Shown: positions 1 to 8,137 of the stretch, piece after piece
Layout: each line of letters starts with the position of its first letter
Position numbering within the stretch: position 1 is the stretch's first letter
From: Haliea sp.
Lineage (GTDB): Bacteria; Pseudomonadota; Gammaproteobacteria; Pseudomonadales; Halieaceae
DNA length: 64,000 nt
Direction of reading: 5' to 3'
Assembly (NCBI GenBank): GCA_002692965.1
Contig: NZNC01000015.1
Coordinates: forward strand, 124,001 to 188,000
Translations under genes and position numbers: made by a program
The notes under the pieces: generated by a model
Databases searched by the model: none
Told to the model about the DNA's origin: nothing
Seen by the model: only the letters and a program-made list of their open reading frames with translations

Positions 1-193
1 GGTGGTCTTCCGCAGAGGCACGCCGGACCATGCCCTGATGATTGGACGCTCGGTCGACAACACGCGCTTCCTGGCCAAGACCGCAGAGGGCGACACCGAT
101 ACGCCACGGAAATTGCTGGAGGGTGAACCCCTCGGCCGACGGGTGAGCGTTACCCGGGCTCAGGAACAGTGCCTGTTCACGCTGGCGGAATGA
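1..193 (+). CDS. Thiolase-like acyltransferase, C-terminal fragment
   Basis: Only the last 63 codons are inside the window; the reading frame is open from base 2 and stops at 191-193. The fragment resembles the small OB-like domain found at the C-terminus of type-1 thiolase-like acetyl-CoA acetyltransferases: a strand with IGRSVDNTRFLAKT, a helix ending LLEGEPLGRR, and a final strand CLFTL. Such proteins act on beta-ketoacyl-CoA or related thioesters, but the catalytic half lies outside the window, so activity cannot be checked. Its 3' end overlaps the 3' end of the convergent epimerase gene by 17 bases. The domain identification is by family resemblance. Confidence 0.6.
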   Translation, partial: VVFRRGTPDHALMIGRSVDNTRFLAKTAEGDTDTPRKLLEGEPLGRRVSVTRAQEQCLFTLAE

Positions 194-1097
194 TCTCCGG
201 ATAACGCTCGCGGAGCACCGCCGATAGCCCCTCGCGCCAACCCAGCTGGCAGGGACCCACCAGCTCGATCCGGCGCCGGTTATCGGTCACCCGCGAGGGT
301 ATGGCAGATTCTTCTTCGCGAAAACGGACTTCCCGCCCCACCAGCTCGCCGAGATACTGGCACCAGCTGCGCACCTCCACAGCTTCATCACCACCCCAGT
401 TGACCACCGTCGCCGGCACGGATGCCGCACTCAGGAGCCCGGCAACCTGCCGGTTGATATCATCCTGATGAATACAGGTAAACCAGGCTTCTCCACCAGG
501 TGGCAGGGAAATGGCCTCGCCGCGCAGGATCGCATCCATGTGATAGGCGGGCATACCACCGTTGGCCGAATAGGAAACATTCATCCGCGCAATTGTCGTG
601 GGCAGAGCGTAAAGCCGGGCGCAGCTGCGGGCCACGGCTTCCTGTGCAATCTTGGATACGGCGTAGGTGGGTGAATAGGGCTGGTGTGAATCTCCGAGGG
701 GATCACTCTCGCAAAAGGCATGACGAGGATCGGATTGATTGTCGTATACCGCGCAGGTCGACATGACCAGGCAGGCCTTTGCCCGCCGACAATGCGCCAT
801 CAGCAGCGCGGTCCCCTCGGCATTGACCTGCAGCGCGTGATCATAGTCGGCGCCTCCCAACTGGAACACCGCGAAATGCAGCAAATAATCAAAATCGTCG
901 GGCAAGCCAGTGAAGTCGCCGCTGGCGAGGTCAAGCACAAAGGGGTGCATGCCTGCCTTCTCGCAGCGCTCCCGGGAACCCGGTGCCGTGAAACGTGCGA
1001 CCGCCCAGACCTCATTGTCCGCCGCCAGGTATTCACCCAGCGGAAAACCGATCTGGCCGGCGGCCCCGGTCAGCAGAATTTTCTGGTTCTTGAGCAT
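177..1097 (-). CDS. NAD-dependent epimerase/dehydratase (extended SDR)
   Basis: This 306-residue protein has the extended-SDR Rossmann motif GAAGQIG at residues 11-17 and an active-site YAVSK at 145-149 with a preceding MSTCAVY segment supplying the Ser/Thr. Such enzymes epimerise, dehydrate or reduce nucleotide sugars, or act on other hydroxylated substrates with NAD(P). It is the last gene of a minus-strand run with two classical SDRs (16 bases from the preceding one), so it probably serves the same catabolic route. A GAGG ribosome-binding site precedes the ATG. Substrate unknown. Confidence 0.85.
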   Translation of the reverse strand: MLKNQKILLTGAAGQIGFPLGEYLAADNEVWAVARFTAPGSRERCEKAGMHPFVLDLASGDFTGLPDDFDYLLHFAVFQLGGADYDHALQVNAEGTALLMAHCRRAKACLVMSTCAVYDNQSDPRHAFCESDPLGDSHQPYSPTYAVSKIAQEAVARSCARLYALPTTIARMNVSYSANGGMPAYHMDAILRGEAISLPPGGEAWFTCIHQDDINRQVAGLLSAASVPATVVNWGGDEAVEVRSWCQYLGELVGREVRFREEESAIPSRVTDNRRRIELVGPCQLGWREGLSAVLRERYPEIIPPA

Positions 1098-1113
1098 CTC
1101 GCGTCCTCGGCCT

Positions 1114-1884
1114 TCACGGCATCAGTGCGCCACCGTTGACGTTGTACACCTGGCCGTTGATCCAGCGCGCCTCCTCCGACAGCAGGAGACAAACCATGGC
1201 AGCGATATCCTCCACCCGCCCCAGGCGGGTACTCGGTGTATGCGCCTGGAAGCCATCCAGCAACTCCTGTGGCACCTGCCCGCTGGCCTGCATTTCCGGT
1301 GTATAAACAAAGCCCGGCGCCACACAGTTGGCGGTGATGCCCTCGCGCCCCCAGCGCGCTGCCACATGTCGCATGAGCGCATTCAGCCCGCTCTTTGCCG
1401 CCGCGTAGGCCGGCCGGGTGCTGTCGCCAGAATCCGCGGCTCCGGAGCTGGTATAGACGATCGCACCCTGCCCCCTGCTCAGCAGATGCGGCAGCGCTGC
1501 GCGGGTACACAGCAGGTGGCCGCGAAGGTTGACCTGAAGGGTACGATCAAACACCGCCAGATCCTCGGCCAGGGCATCGCTGTCCTCGAAAATCACCCGC
1601 AGGTCGGCGGCATTCACATGCACGCCGTCGAGGCCACCGAGTGCCGTCACGGCTTCAGAGAAAGCGCGGTTGACCACGTCCTCCTCGGCAATGTCGATGT
1701 AGACGGCATGAGCTTCGCCGCCGCTATCGCGGACTTCATCTGCCACGCTTTGCGCCGCCTCGAGATTAATGTCCGCCACGCAGACACGAGCACCCTCCGA
1801 GGCGAGCTGTTTCACAGTGGCTGCCCCGATTCCGCTACCCGAGCCGATCACCATGATGGCCTTGTCTTTCAGTCTGCCCTGCAT
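1114..1884 (-). CDS. SDR family oxidoreductase
   Basis: This is a 256-residue classical short-chain dehydrogenase. The cofactor loop GSGSGIG is at residues 14-20, the catalytic Ser is in the TSSG segment near 146, and YAAAK is at 160-164. An Asp after beta-2 (VADIN) favours NAD(H) over NADP(H). The usual NNAG motif is altered to VNAAD near residue 91, which is unusual but seen in divergent SDRs. An AGGAAAG ribosome-binding site precedes the ATG. It is the middle gene of a three-gene minus-strand run; the substrate is probably a secondary alcohol or ketone. Confidence 0.88.
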   Translation of the reverse strand: MQGRLKDKAIMVIGSGSGIGAATVKQLASEGARVCVADINLEAAQSVADEVRDSGGEAHAVYIDIAEEDVVNRAFSEAVTALGGLDGVHVNAADLRVIFEDSDALAEDLAVFDRTLQVNLRGHLLCTRAALPHLLSRGQGAIVYTSSGAADSGDSTRPAYAAAKSGLNALMRHVAARWGREGITANCVAPGFVYTPEMQASGQVPQELLDGFQAHTPSTRLGRVEDIAAMVCLLLSEEARWINGQVYNVNGGALMP

Positions 1885-1962
1885 ACGCCTTTCCTCATTA
1901 GTTTATTCTGCACAATATCAGTGGCTTCCAGCCAACTGCCTGGGTGGCGACCTGGATAGAAT

Positions 1963-2778
1963 CTAGTAACGCAGCCCAATCCCGCCATCGTGATAAATGG
2001 ACGCGCCAGTCACAAAGCGCGATTCGTCGGAAGCCAGGTAGACGAAGGCGTGGGCCGTGTCTTCCGGCTGACTGTTCATGTTCAGCGGCGTCATTCCGGC
2101 CAGCGCTGTCTCGGCTTCTTCCGTAGTGCTCCAGAGGCCGCCGCGGACATAGTCCTCGAGGCCTTGGCGTATCAGTGGCGTCATGGTTGTACCGGGGTGC
2201 ACCGAGTTGACGCGAATCTTCTTCGGACCAAACTCCACCGCAGAACAGATGGTCAGCATCCGCTCGGCGGCCTTGGAGACGTGATAGCCGATATTGTTGG
2301 CATTGGGCATATACGACGCCATCGATGCCGTGTTGATGATCGAGCCACCACCGGGGTGGCGATTGACCGCTTCCGCGAGCAAGGGTGCACAGACCTTGGT
2401 GCCAAGAAAAACGCCGTCGTGGTTGACTGCCATCACCTTGCGCAGATCCTCCAGCGAAGTGCTTTCGACACCGCCGTGAATGGAAATGCCGGCATTGTTC
2501 ACCAGCACATCCAGGTGGCCAAAGCTGGCGACCGTTTCCTCGACGACACGCTGCCAGTCAGCTTCGGAGGTCACATCAAGCTGCAGCAACTGAAAGCGTC
2601 CCTCGCCGTGCGTGTCAGCCATTTTTGCCGCAATGGCCGCTGCGTCATCGAGGAGGATGTCCGTGGCTACCACACCCGCGGCACCTTCGCGAAGAAAAGC
2701 CTCGCACACCGCCAGGCCTATATTGCCGATGCGGCCGGCGCCGGTGACGATGGCAACCTTGTTCTGCAGACGCGCCAT
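1963..2778 (-). CDS. SDR family oxidoreductase
   Basis: This is a 271-residue classical SDR. The start is placed at the ATG at 2778 because AAGGAG lies 7 bases upstream; the frame is open further upstream but without a better site. The cofactor loop GAGRIGNIG covers residues 13-21, NNAG 94-97, the catalytic Ser is in NTASM near 152, and YHVSK is at 165-169. The C-terminus has the usual YHDGG tail. It is the first gene of the minus-strand run SDR-SDR-epimerase, and a 25-bp AT-rich palindrome lies 75 bases upstream of its start. It probably oxidises or reduces an alcohol/ketone pair; substrate unknown. Confidence 0.9.
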   Translation of the reverse strand: MARLQNKVAIVTGAGRIGNIGLAVCEAFLREGAAGVVATDILLDDAAAIAAKMADTHGEGRFQLLQLDVTSEADWQRVVEETVASFGHLDVLVNNAGISIHGGVESTSLEDLRKVMAVNHDGVFLGTKVCAPLLAEAVNRHPGGGSIINTASMASYMPNANNIGYHVSKAAERMLTICSAVEFGPKKIRVNSVHPGTTMTPLIRQGLEDYVRGGLWSTTEEAETALAGMTPLNMNSQPEDTAHAFVYLASDESRFVTGASIYHDGGIGLRY

Positions 2779-2852
2779 GAATAGATCTCCTTGTCCATTA
2801 TTGAAAGTAGCCCGCAGGTCCACCCCCAGGAAAGGGGAACCCGCAGACAGAT

Positions 2853-2877
2853 TTTATTTATCTTATATATAAATAAA
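2853..2877. promoter_or_regulatory. 25-bp AT-rich palindromic operator candidate (site A)
   Basis: Arms TTTATTTAT and ATAAATAAA are perfectly complementary around a 7-base centre. The inner 19 bases (2856-2874) read ATTTATCTTATATATAAAT and match the ATTTA-N2-TTA-N4-TAA-WT element seen at five other promoters in this window. It lies 75 bases upstream of the SDR start at 2778, where a regulator could block or assist transcription. The bound protein is unknown. Confidence 0.6.
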
Positions 2878-2909
2878 GGACTGTCAATCGCGAAAGACGC
2901 GCAGCGTGT

Positions 2910-4319
2910 TTACTGAGCGTCCAGCCTGCGCAGCGGCGGGGGCACATAACTCCCCTGCAACACCTCGGGCGCCGGCGCGAAAAAACGCAGGGTCACGAAC
3001 AGCGGTCCGTCATTCACCGGCAGCCAGTTCACGTCGGCTTCCTCAGGCGACACCTGTTGCAGACGCACCACCAGTGAGCCGTCATCGCGGAAGCGCAGGT
3101 TCTGCATGCGGTCGCTGATGGCGTAGCGGTCCAGGGTGTTGGGGATCAGATCCACCGTACGGGCATCGTAGACATTGAGCGCCCAGAAAGCCTCGGCCGG
3201 CGGCAACGCGCCGGCGGGAAACACAATTTCGTAGCGCCGGCTGCCCTGCAGTGGCTCCCCAGCGGCGTCCGTGAGGGCAGATAAATAGATAGTTTCTTCG
3301 GGGTGATTGCCGAGGAATCCGTGGTACTCCACCATCGCCCGGCGGAAGTAGTCAAAACCGTAACTGCCATAGGTTTCGCTGGCGGGGGTGCTCCAGCCGG
3401 TATGGCTGGGTGCCGCCTGAGGGGACTCACGCAGGATGCGCTGGCCGTCGGCGATCGCCCGCTCCAGGCCACGACGCAGGCCTTGCGGCAGCTTCTCCGC
3501 CTGAAAATCCACCGAGGGACCGATACCCACCTGGTCCATCTTTGCCATCAGCAGCGCCTCCTCGGAAAGGCGAGGATTGCCGCGCAGGAAGCGGTTCAGG
3601 TATTCGAAAAAGTCCAGGGAGGTCAGCGCCCCGGGCTTCGGCAGGTCGTAGTCAGCGGCATTGCGGGTCGGCCCCTCCAGCTCAATGGCACGCATCACGG
3701 AGCGCGCCGCCTGCAGGTCCTCCGGGCCATTGACCAGCACCCGGCCCAGCAGGTAGCCACGGTGGGTGCGCAGGCGAACCAGTTCGGTCCCCTCGGGTAC
3801 CTCGCCTTCCCAGTCGGGGCCAGCGACCAGCAGGGTCTGGGCCTGACTGCCGGTAGTGCGCGTCCCGGTGTGCTGTACCTCGGAATACAGGTCGGCCCAG
3901 GTCAGCACATAGTAGCGATCGCCGGTATCCGGCGTCTGCACCCGCACCGGCCCCTGGCTCAGATCCAGCCAGGCGGTGAAATACAGGGTACTGCTATTGG
4001 GGCCGCGACCGGCGTAAAGCCCACCCGGTGCCGCCAGGTCTTCCTGATAGGCAAAGGCATTGACTGGTGCGTAGACACCGTTGGGGTCCAACCCCTCGTT
4101 GATCTGCTCTCGCATCACCCGCAGGTAGTCAACCACGGGGTAGCCGTAGAAGTAGGCCTGCAGGCCGACCGAGTAGGCGATAGCCTCCTGGCGGTGGGCG
4201 ATGATATCGGCGGGGGAGCGTGTCTCGGCTGCCGGCTGGACCTGCGCGACAGTCTGCGGCGCACAGAACACCGCACCAGAAATCAGCGCTAGATAAAGCA
4301 CCAGAGCATGTGATCGCAT
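2910..4319 (-). CDS. Exported DUF1254/DUF1214 protein
   Basis: This 469-residue protein begins with a hydrophobic signal peptide (MRSHALVLYLALISGAVF, probable cleavage after TVAQ or nearby), so the mature protein should be periplasmic. It has the two-part layout of the DUF1254 (N-terminal, with the YGYPVVDYLR segment) and DUF1214 (C-terminal, with the AFWALNVYD and WLPVNDGPLFVTLRFFAP segments) families. The biochemical role of the family is not established. Such genes often lie beside TonB receptors and oxidoreductases in catabolic clusters, as here. It diverges from the TonB receptor at 4641. Confidence 0.85.
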   Translation of the reverse strand: MRSHALVLYLALISGAVFCAPQTVAQVQPAAETRSPADIIAHRQEAIAYSVGLQAYFYGYPVVDYLRVMREQINEGLDPNGVYAPVNAFAYQEDLAAPGGLYAGRGPNSSTLYFTAWLDLSQGPVRVQTPDTGDRYYVLTWADLYSEVQHTGTRTTGSQAQTLLVAGPDWEGEVPEGTELVRLRTHRGYLLGRVLVNGPEDLQAARSVMRAIELEGPTRNAADYDLPKPGALTSLDFFEYLNRFLRGNPRLSEEALLMAKMDQVGIGPSVDFQAEKLPQGLRRGLERAIADGQRILRESPQAAPSHTGWSTPASETYGSYGFDYFRRAMVEYHGFLGNHPEETIYLSALTDAAGEPLQGSRRYEIVFPAGALPPAEAFWALNVYDARTVDLIPNTLDRYAISDRMQNLRFRDDGSLVVRLQQVSPEEADVNWLPVNDGPLFVTLRFFAPAPEVLQGSYVPPPLRRLDAQ

Positions 4320-4640
4320 CTCTCCTCCTCAGAAACAGGGCTGAACATCTGCGAACTTACTACAGATTAGCCTTGTGGATATTCATCAACAGACAAAAGG
4401 CCTCATCAAAAGACAACTTCTTGAGCCGCCTTGTTTCCAGGACAGACTTTCGGGCCATGCCGCAACAGGCTCGTGGCGGCCAGACGCTCATGCATTTGTA
4501 GGATGCTCGGGCAAACCTCGCTTTAGTAATGTCCCTCGATGCTTCGGCACTACCGCGGCTGCCTGACGCTCAGGAGCCACACTGCAACCCAGACCCGGCT
4601 TCAATGTACATACATCCCATACGAACCATAAGAGGCAAAC
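4320..4640. other. Divergent intergenic region, 321 bases
   Basis: This spacer between the divergent DUF1254 gene and TonB receptor gene must hold both promoters. I see no ORF with a credible start. An imperfect palindrome TGTGGAT-ATTC-ATCAACA lies at 4374-4391 (6 of 7 arm positions complementary) and could be an operator. An AGAGG ribosome-binding site precedes the receptor ATG. No RNA gene or repeat is recognised. Confidence 0.4.
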
Positions 4641-7163
4641 ATGCGCGCATATACCCCCAGTCAACGTCCTGTGTCAGCCATCGCACTGGCAGTAGCTGCT
4701 GCCATTTCCTGTCCAGCCCCAGCGCTGTCACAGAGCGCCGGCCTGGAGGAGGTCGTCGTTACGGCACAGAAACGCGAGGAGTCGAGTCAGGACACCCCGA
4801 TATCCATTACTGCCCTGAGCGAATCGGCCATCGAAAACCGAGGCATCTATAACACCCAGGATCTGATGGGCCAGGTTCCCGGGCTCTCCGGGTTTGACTC
4901 CCCCGGCAATCGCTCCGCGGTGGCATTGAACATGCGGGGCATTTCTGGCGGTGGTCCAAACAATCTCTCTGTCGATCCTGCCATTGCTCTGTACCAGGAC
5001 GGCGTTTACATCGGCAAACAAATTGGTTCCGCCATGGATGTCGCGGAGATCGAAAGAATTGAGGTGCTGCGTGGCCCGCAAGGCACACTGTATGGACGCA
5101 ACTCCACGGGTGGCGCGGTCAACATTATCTCGAAAAAACCGACCGGAGAGTTCGGCATTCGCGCCAATGCCAGCATCGGCAACTACAACTTCCGGCAACT
5201 CAAGCTGAACCTGGATACGGATTCCCTCGGCACTGTGGGCAGTGGGCCCGGGGAGCTGGCCTTCAGCTTCGGTTACCAGACCAGGCTGAGGGATGCTCTC
5301 TACAAGAACAGATCCCCCGGTGGTCAGGACTTCGACGACATGGATAGACAGGCGTGGCGAGTGGCCGCTCGCTGGACACCCGCTGAATCGCTGATTCTCG
5401 ACTACGCCTATGACCAGAGCAAGCTCGATGAAGCAATGGCCTTGCAGCAGACCGTTGGCTTCACCGCCCTAGATCCGTCTGCCAGGGTTAGCCGGATCGG
5501 CGCATTGCAGGGCCTGGTGGGAGCGGCACAGGGCTGGGCTGCCATCCCGGGGTCCGACCCCCGAATTTCCGAACGGTGGATACCGTCACTGCAAAAGACC
5601 ATCGCAGCCTACCAGCAGGCAGAAGCAAACGGACAAGGACGCCGCAGCTCCGGACGAGCCGACTTCTCGCCAGCCACCACCAATGACGTCGACGGCCATG
5701 CCCTCACCATCACCTGGGATGCAGGAGATCTGGGCGTCCTGGGGGATGTCACGTTCCGCTCAATCTCGGCGCTGCGCGACCTCGAAACCTATGTGTTTGG
5801 TGACCTGGAGGATATTGACTCCCGACTGGATGCAAATGGAGTAGGTGCCTATTCAGACCTGGTGCATTTGACCCTGGGACAGCTCTACGGCCCCTCTTCC
5901 GGATTCGCTTATCCACTACTCGACAATCTGTGGGGATCCATCACATCCGGTGGAGCATTCCATACCAAGCAGGATACTACGACGAAGTACCGGCAGTGGT
6001 CCGAAGAACTGCAGATGATCGGAAGTACCGACAGCCTGAAATATGTTCTTGGCCTGTATTATTTTGAAGATGAAGGGAAATATCGTCGCAACTCGACCTT
6101 TGCCGCTCCACTGAATGGTATCGGGTCCAGCCAGTATTACGACAACTCAACTGAGGCATGGGCAGTATTTTCCCAGGTGACATGGACACCGGACTGGATG
6201 GGGCAACGCTTTTCGTTCACAGCGGGCTTGCGCTACACCGAAGAAGACAAAACCATTGATTACGACTACGGACAGGTCGTGTCACCTTTCGGCGTGATTC
6301 CTCCGCGCTCTGTCAGTCGACAGCAGAGTTTTACCAATACCAGCGGTAATCTGACCGCCGCCTTCGCCATCACCGATGATGTGAATGCGTTCCTGACCTA
6401 CTCTACCGGCTATCGCAGTGGAGGATTTAACGGTGAAATCTTCGACAATGCCTACGAGGAGGAAACCATTGCTCAATATGAAGCAGGACTCAAAAGCGAC
6501 TGGCTGAACAATCGTCTGCGTATCAATGGATCGCTGTTCCACTATTCCTATGATGACCTGCAGGTAACGCGCTCGGAAGTAGTGAATGGAGCTGCCACCA
6601 CGCTTATCGCCAATGCGGGCGCTGCCGACCGTTGGGGGGGTGAGCTCGAGATATCCGCAGTGCCAATGGGGGACATGGTGGTGGCATTGAGCTATGCCTA
6701 TATCCATGGCGACTTTGACGACTATCCCGATGTCTGTGGCTCAAATACTCCCACCCAATGTCTGGATGGGAGCCGGGCCGCAAGGCGAACATCACCTGAC
6801 TACCAGCTCACGGCTTCACTCGACTACGTATTTGCGCGTACCGGATTCGGTGATGTACGCGGCTATCTACAGGTCAATCACCAGGGAGAATGGGATGAAA
6901 ACCCCCTTTGGTCAGGCTTGGTAAATGGCGACCCAGTTATCTACGACCAGATTGGCATGGACGCAAGAACACTGGTCGATGCGCGTGTGAGCCTTGAGAA
7001 CATCCAGCTGGGCGACAGTTATCTGCGCGTCACCCTGTGGGGAAGAAACCTGCTGGATGATGACTACCCAACCTATTCAATCAACTTTGGCGGGCTTGGC
7101 CTGGTAACCGAACAGTACGGACCACCAAGGACTTACGGCATTGAACTCAATTACGAATACTGA
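4641..7163 (+). CDS. TonB-dependent outer-membrane receptor
   Basis: This 840-residue protein has a signal peptide ending near APALSQ, a TonB-box-like LEEVVVTAQ, and a plug domain with the conserved segments LNMRGIS, IERIEVLRGPQGTLYGRNS and GGAVNIISK. A long beta-barrel follows and ends in the aromatic terminus YGIELNYEY. Receptors of this type import bulky or scarce substrates across the outer membrane using TonB-ExbBD energy. An SDR gene follows after 72 bases on the same strand, and a divergent exported DUF1254 protein lies upstream, so the cargo is probably an organic carbon source rather than an iron chelate. This is inference; the ligand is unknown. Confidence 0.93.
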   Translation: MRAYTPSQRPVSAIALAVAAAISCPAPALSQSAGLEEVVVTAQKREESSQDTPISITALSESAIENRGIYNTQDLMGQVPGLSGFDSPGNRSAVALNMRGISGGGPNNLSVDPAIALYQDGVYIGKQIGSAMDVAEIERIEVLRGPQGTLYGRNSTGGAVNIISKKPTGEFGIRANASIGNYNFRQLKLNLDTDSLGTVGSGPGELAFSFGYQTRLRDALYKNRSPGGQDFDDMDRQAWRVAARWTPAESLILDYAYDQSKLDEAMALQQTVGFTALDPSARVSRIGALQGLVGAAQGWAAIPGSDPRISERWIPSLQKTIAAYQQAEANGQGRRSSGRADFSPATTNDVDGHALTITWDAGDLGVLGDVTFRSISALRDLETYVFGDLEDIDSRLDANGVGAYSDLVHLTLGQLYGPSSGFAYPLLDNLWGSITSGGAFHTKQDTTTKYRQWSEELQMIGSTDSLKYVLGLYYFEDEGKYRRNSTFAAPLNGIGSSQYYDNSTEAWAVFSQVTWTPDWMGQRFSFTAGLRYTEEDKTIDYDYGQVVSPFGVIPPRSVSRQQSFTNTSGNLTAAFAITDDVNAFLTYSTGYRSGGFNGEIFDNAYEEETIAQYEAGLKSDWLNNRLRINGSLFHYSYDDLQVTRSEVVNGAATTLIANAGAADRWGGELEISAVPMGDMVVALSYAYIHGDFDDYPDVCGSNTPTQCLDGSRAARRTSPDYQLTASLDYVFARTGFGDVRGYLQVNHQGEWDENPLWSGLVNGDPVIYDQIGMDARTLVDARVSLENIQLGDSYLRVTLWGRNLLDDDYPTYSINFGGLGLVTEQYGPPRTYGIELNYEY

Positions 7164-7235
7164 AGCGGTCGAGAAAGCCGGAAGCCAGGCGCCGACGACA
7201 AAAAGCACACCAGTGCAGGAGACACGTAACGAGCC

Positions 7236-8087
7236 ATGAGCAACATGAAAGGATCAATCTGCGTCATCACCGGCGCAGGCAGCGGCATTGGTGCGGGGCT
7301 GGCACGCCAGGCCCTGCGGCGCGGCATGCAGGTAGTCGGCGCCGACGTGGATTCCGACGGCCTGGAAAGGCTGGTGGAAAGCGTGCCTGAGCATCGCGAC
7401 CAGTTGACAACTCAGGTGCTCGACGTGACCGATGCGGATGCCGTGGGGGAATTCGCCGCCGGGGTTTACGCCCGACACGGTGCCGTCAACCTCCTGTTCA
7501 ACAATGCCGGCGTGCTGGTGGATGGCAAGTGCTGGGAGCGTCCGTTGCGCGACTGGCGCTGGATCATTGATGTCAACGTGATGGGGGTCATTCACGGCAT
7601 CCACCATTTTGTGCCACGCATGCTGCAGCAGGGTCAGGCAGCGCGGGTGGTGAACACGGCCTCCATCGGTGGCCTGCTCGGTGGGGGGACCTACATGAGC
7701 CCCTACCAGACCACCAAGCATGCGGTAGTGGTCCTGACCGAGAGCCTCTACAAAGAGCTTGCGGGCGAGCCAGGCGAGGTGACTGCCTCCGTACTCTGCC
7801 CGGCGGAGGTTGCCACCGGCATCTGGCATTCAGAGCGACTGCGACCCGCGGACCAGCACGTCGGACTGGGAGCAGACGAGCAGCAGTTCCACGATAGCGT
7901 GGCCAGCAACGTGGCGGCAGGTCCGTCCCCGGATGCGTTTGCCACCAGCGTTTTCACGGGAATCGACGCCGGCCGCTTCTGGCTGATCCCCGATACCCGG
8001 TTCATGCCCATGCTGGAGCAGCGCACAGCGGATATCGCGCAACAGCGCGATCCAGACACCGTAACCCGGGTGGATTTCGATCGCTGA
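7236..8087 (+). CDS. SDR family oxidoreductase
   Basis: This 283-residue classical SDR has GAGSGIG at residues 13-19, NNAG at 89-92, the catalytic Ser in NTASI at 143 and YQTTK at 157-161. It lies 72 bases after the TonB receptor on the same strand, so the two are probably co-transcribed. The C-terminal part after residue 190 is longer and less conserved than in minimal SDRs and may form the substrate lid. An NAD(P)-dependent alcohol/ketone conversion of the imported compound is a reasonable guess. It converges with the PQQ dehydrogenase gene; a strong hairpin lies between the two stops. Confidence 0.88.
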   Translation: MSNMKGSICVITGAGSGIGAGLARQALRRGMQVVGADVDSDGLERLVESVPEHRDQLTTQVLDVTDADAVGEFAAGVYARHGAVNLLFNNAGVLVDGKCWERPLRDWRWIIDVNVMGVIHGIHHFVPRMLQQGQAARVVNTASIGGLLGGGTYMSPYQTTKHAVVVLTESLYKELAGEPGEVTASVLCPAEVATGIWHSERLRPADQHVGLGADEQQFHDSVASNVAAGPSPDAFATSVFTGIDAGRFWLIPDTRFMPMLEQRTADIAQQRDPDTVTRVDFDR

Positions 8088-8104
8088 GTCGGATCAGCTC
8101 TTCC

Positions 8105-8137
8105 GGTTGCCTTCAGTCCGGCAGGCTGAAGGCAACC
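8105..8137. terminator. Bidirectional terminator-like hairpin
   Basis: Arms GGTTGCCTTCAG (8105-8116) and CTGAAGGCAACC (8126-8137) are perfectly complementary over 12 bp around a 9-base loop. It lies between two convergent genes and includes the stop codon and last codons of the PQQ dehydrogenase gene. There is no clear T-run on either side, so the call rests on stem strength and position. Confidence 0.55.
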
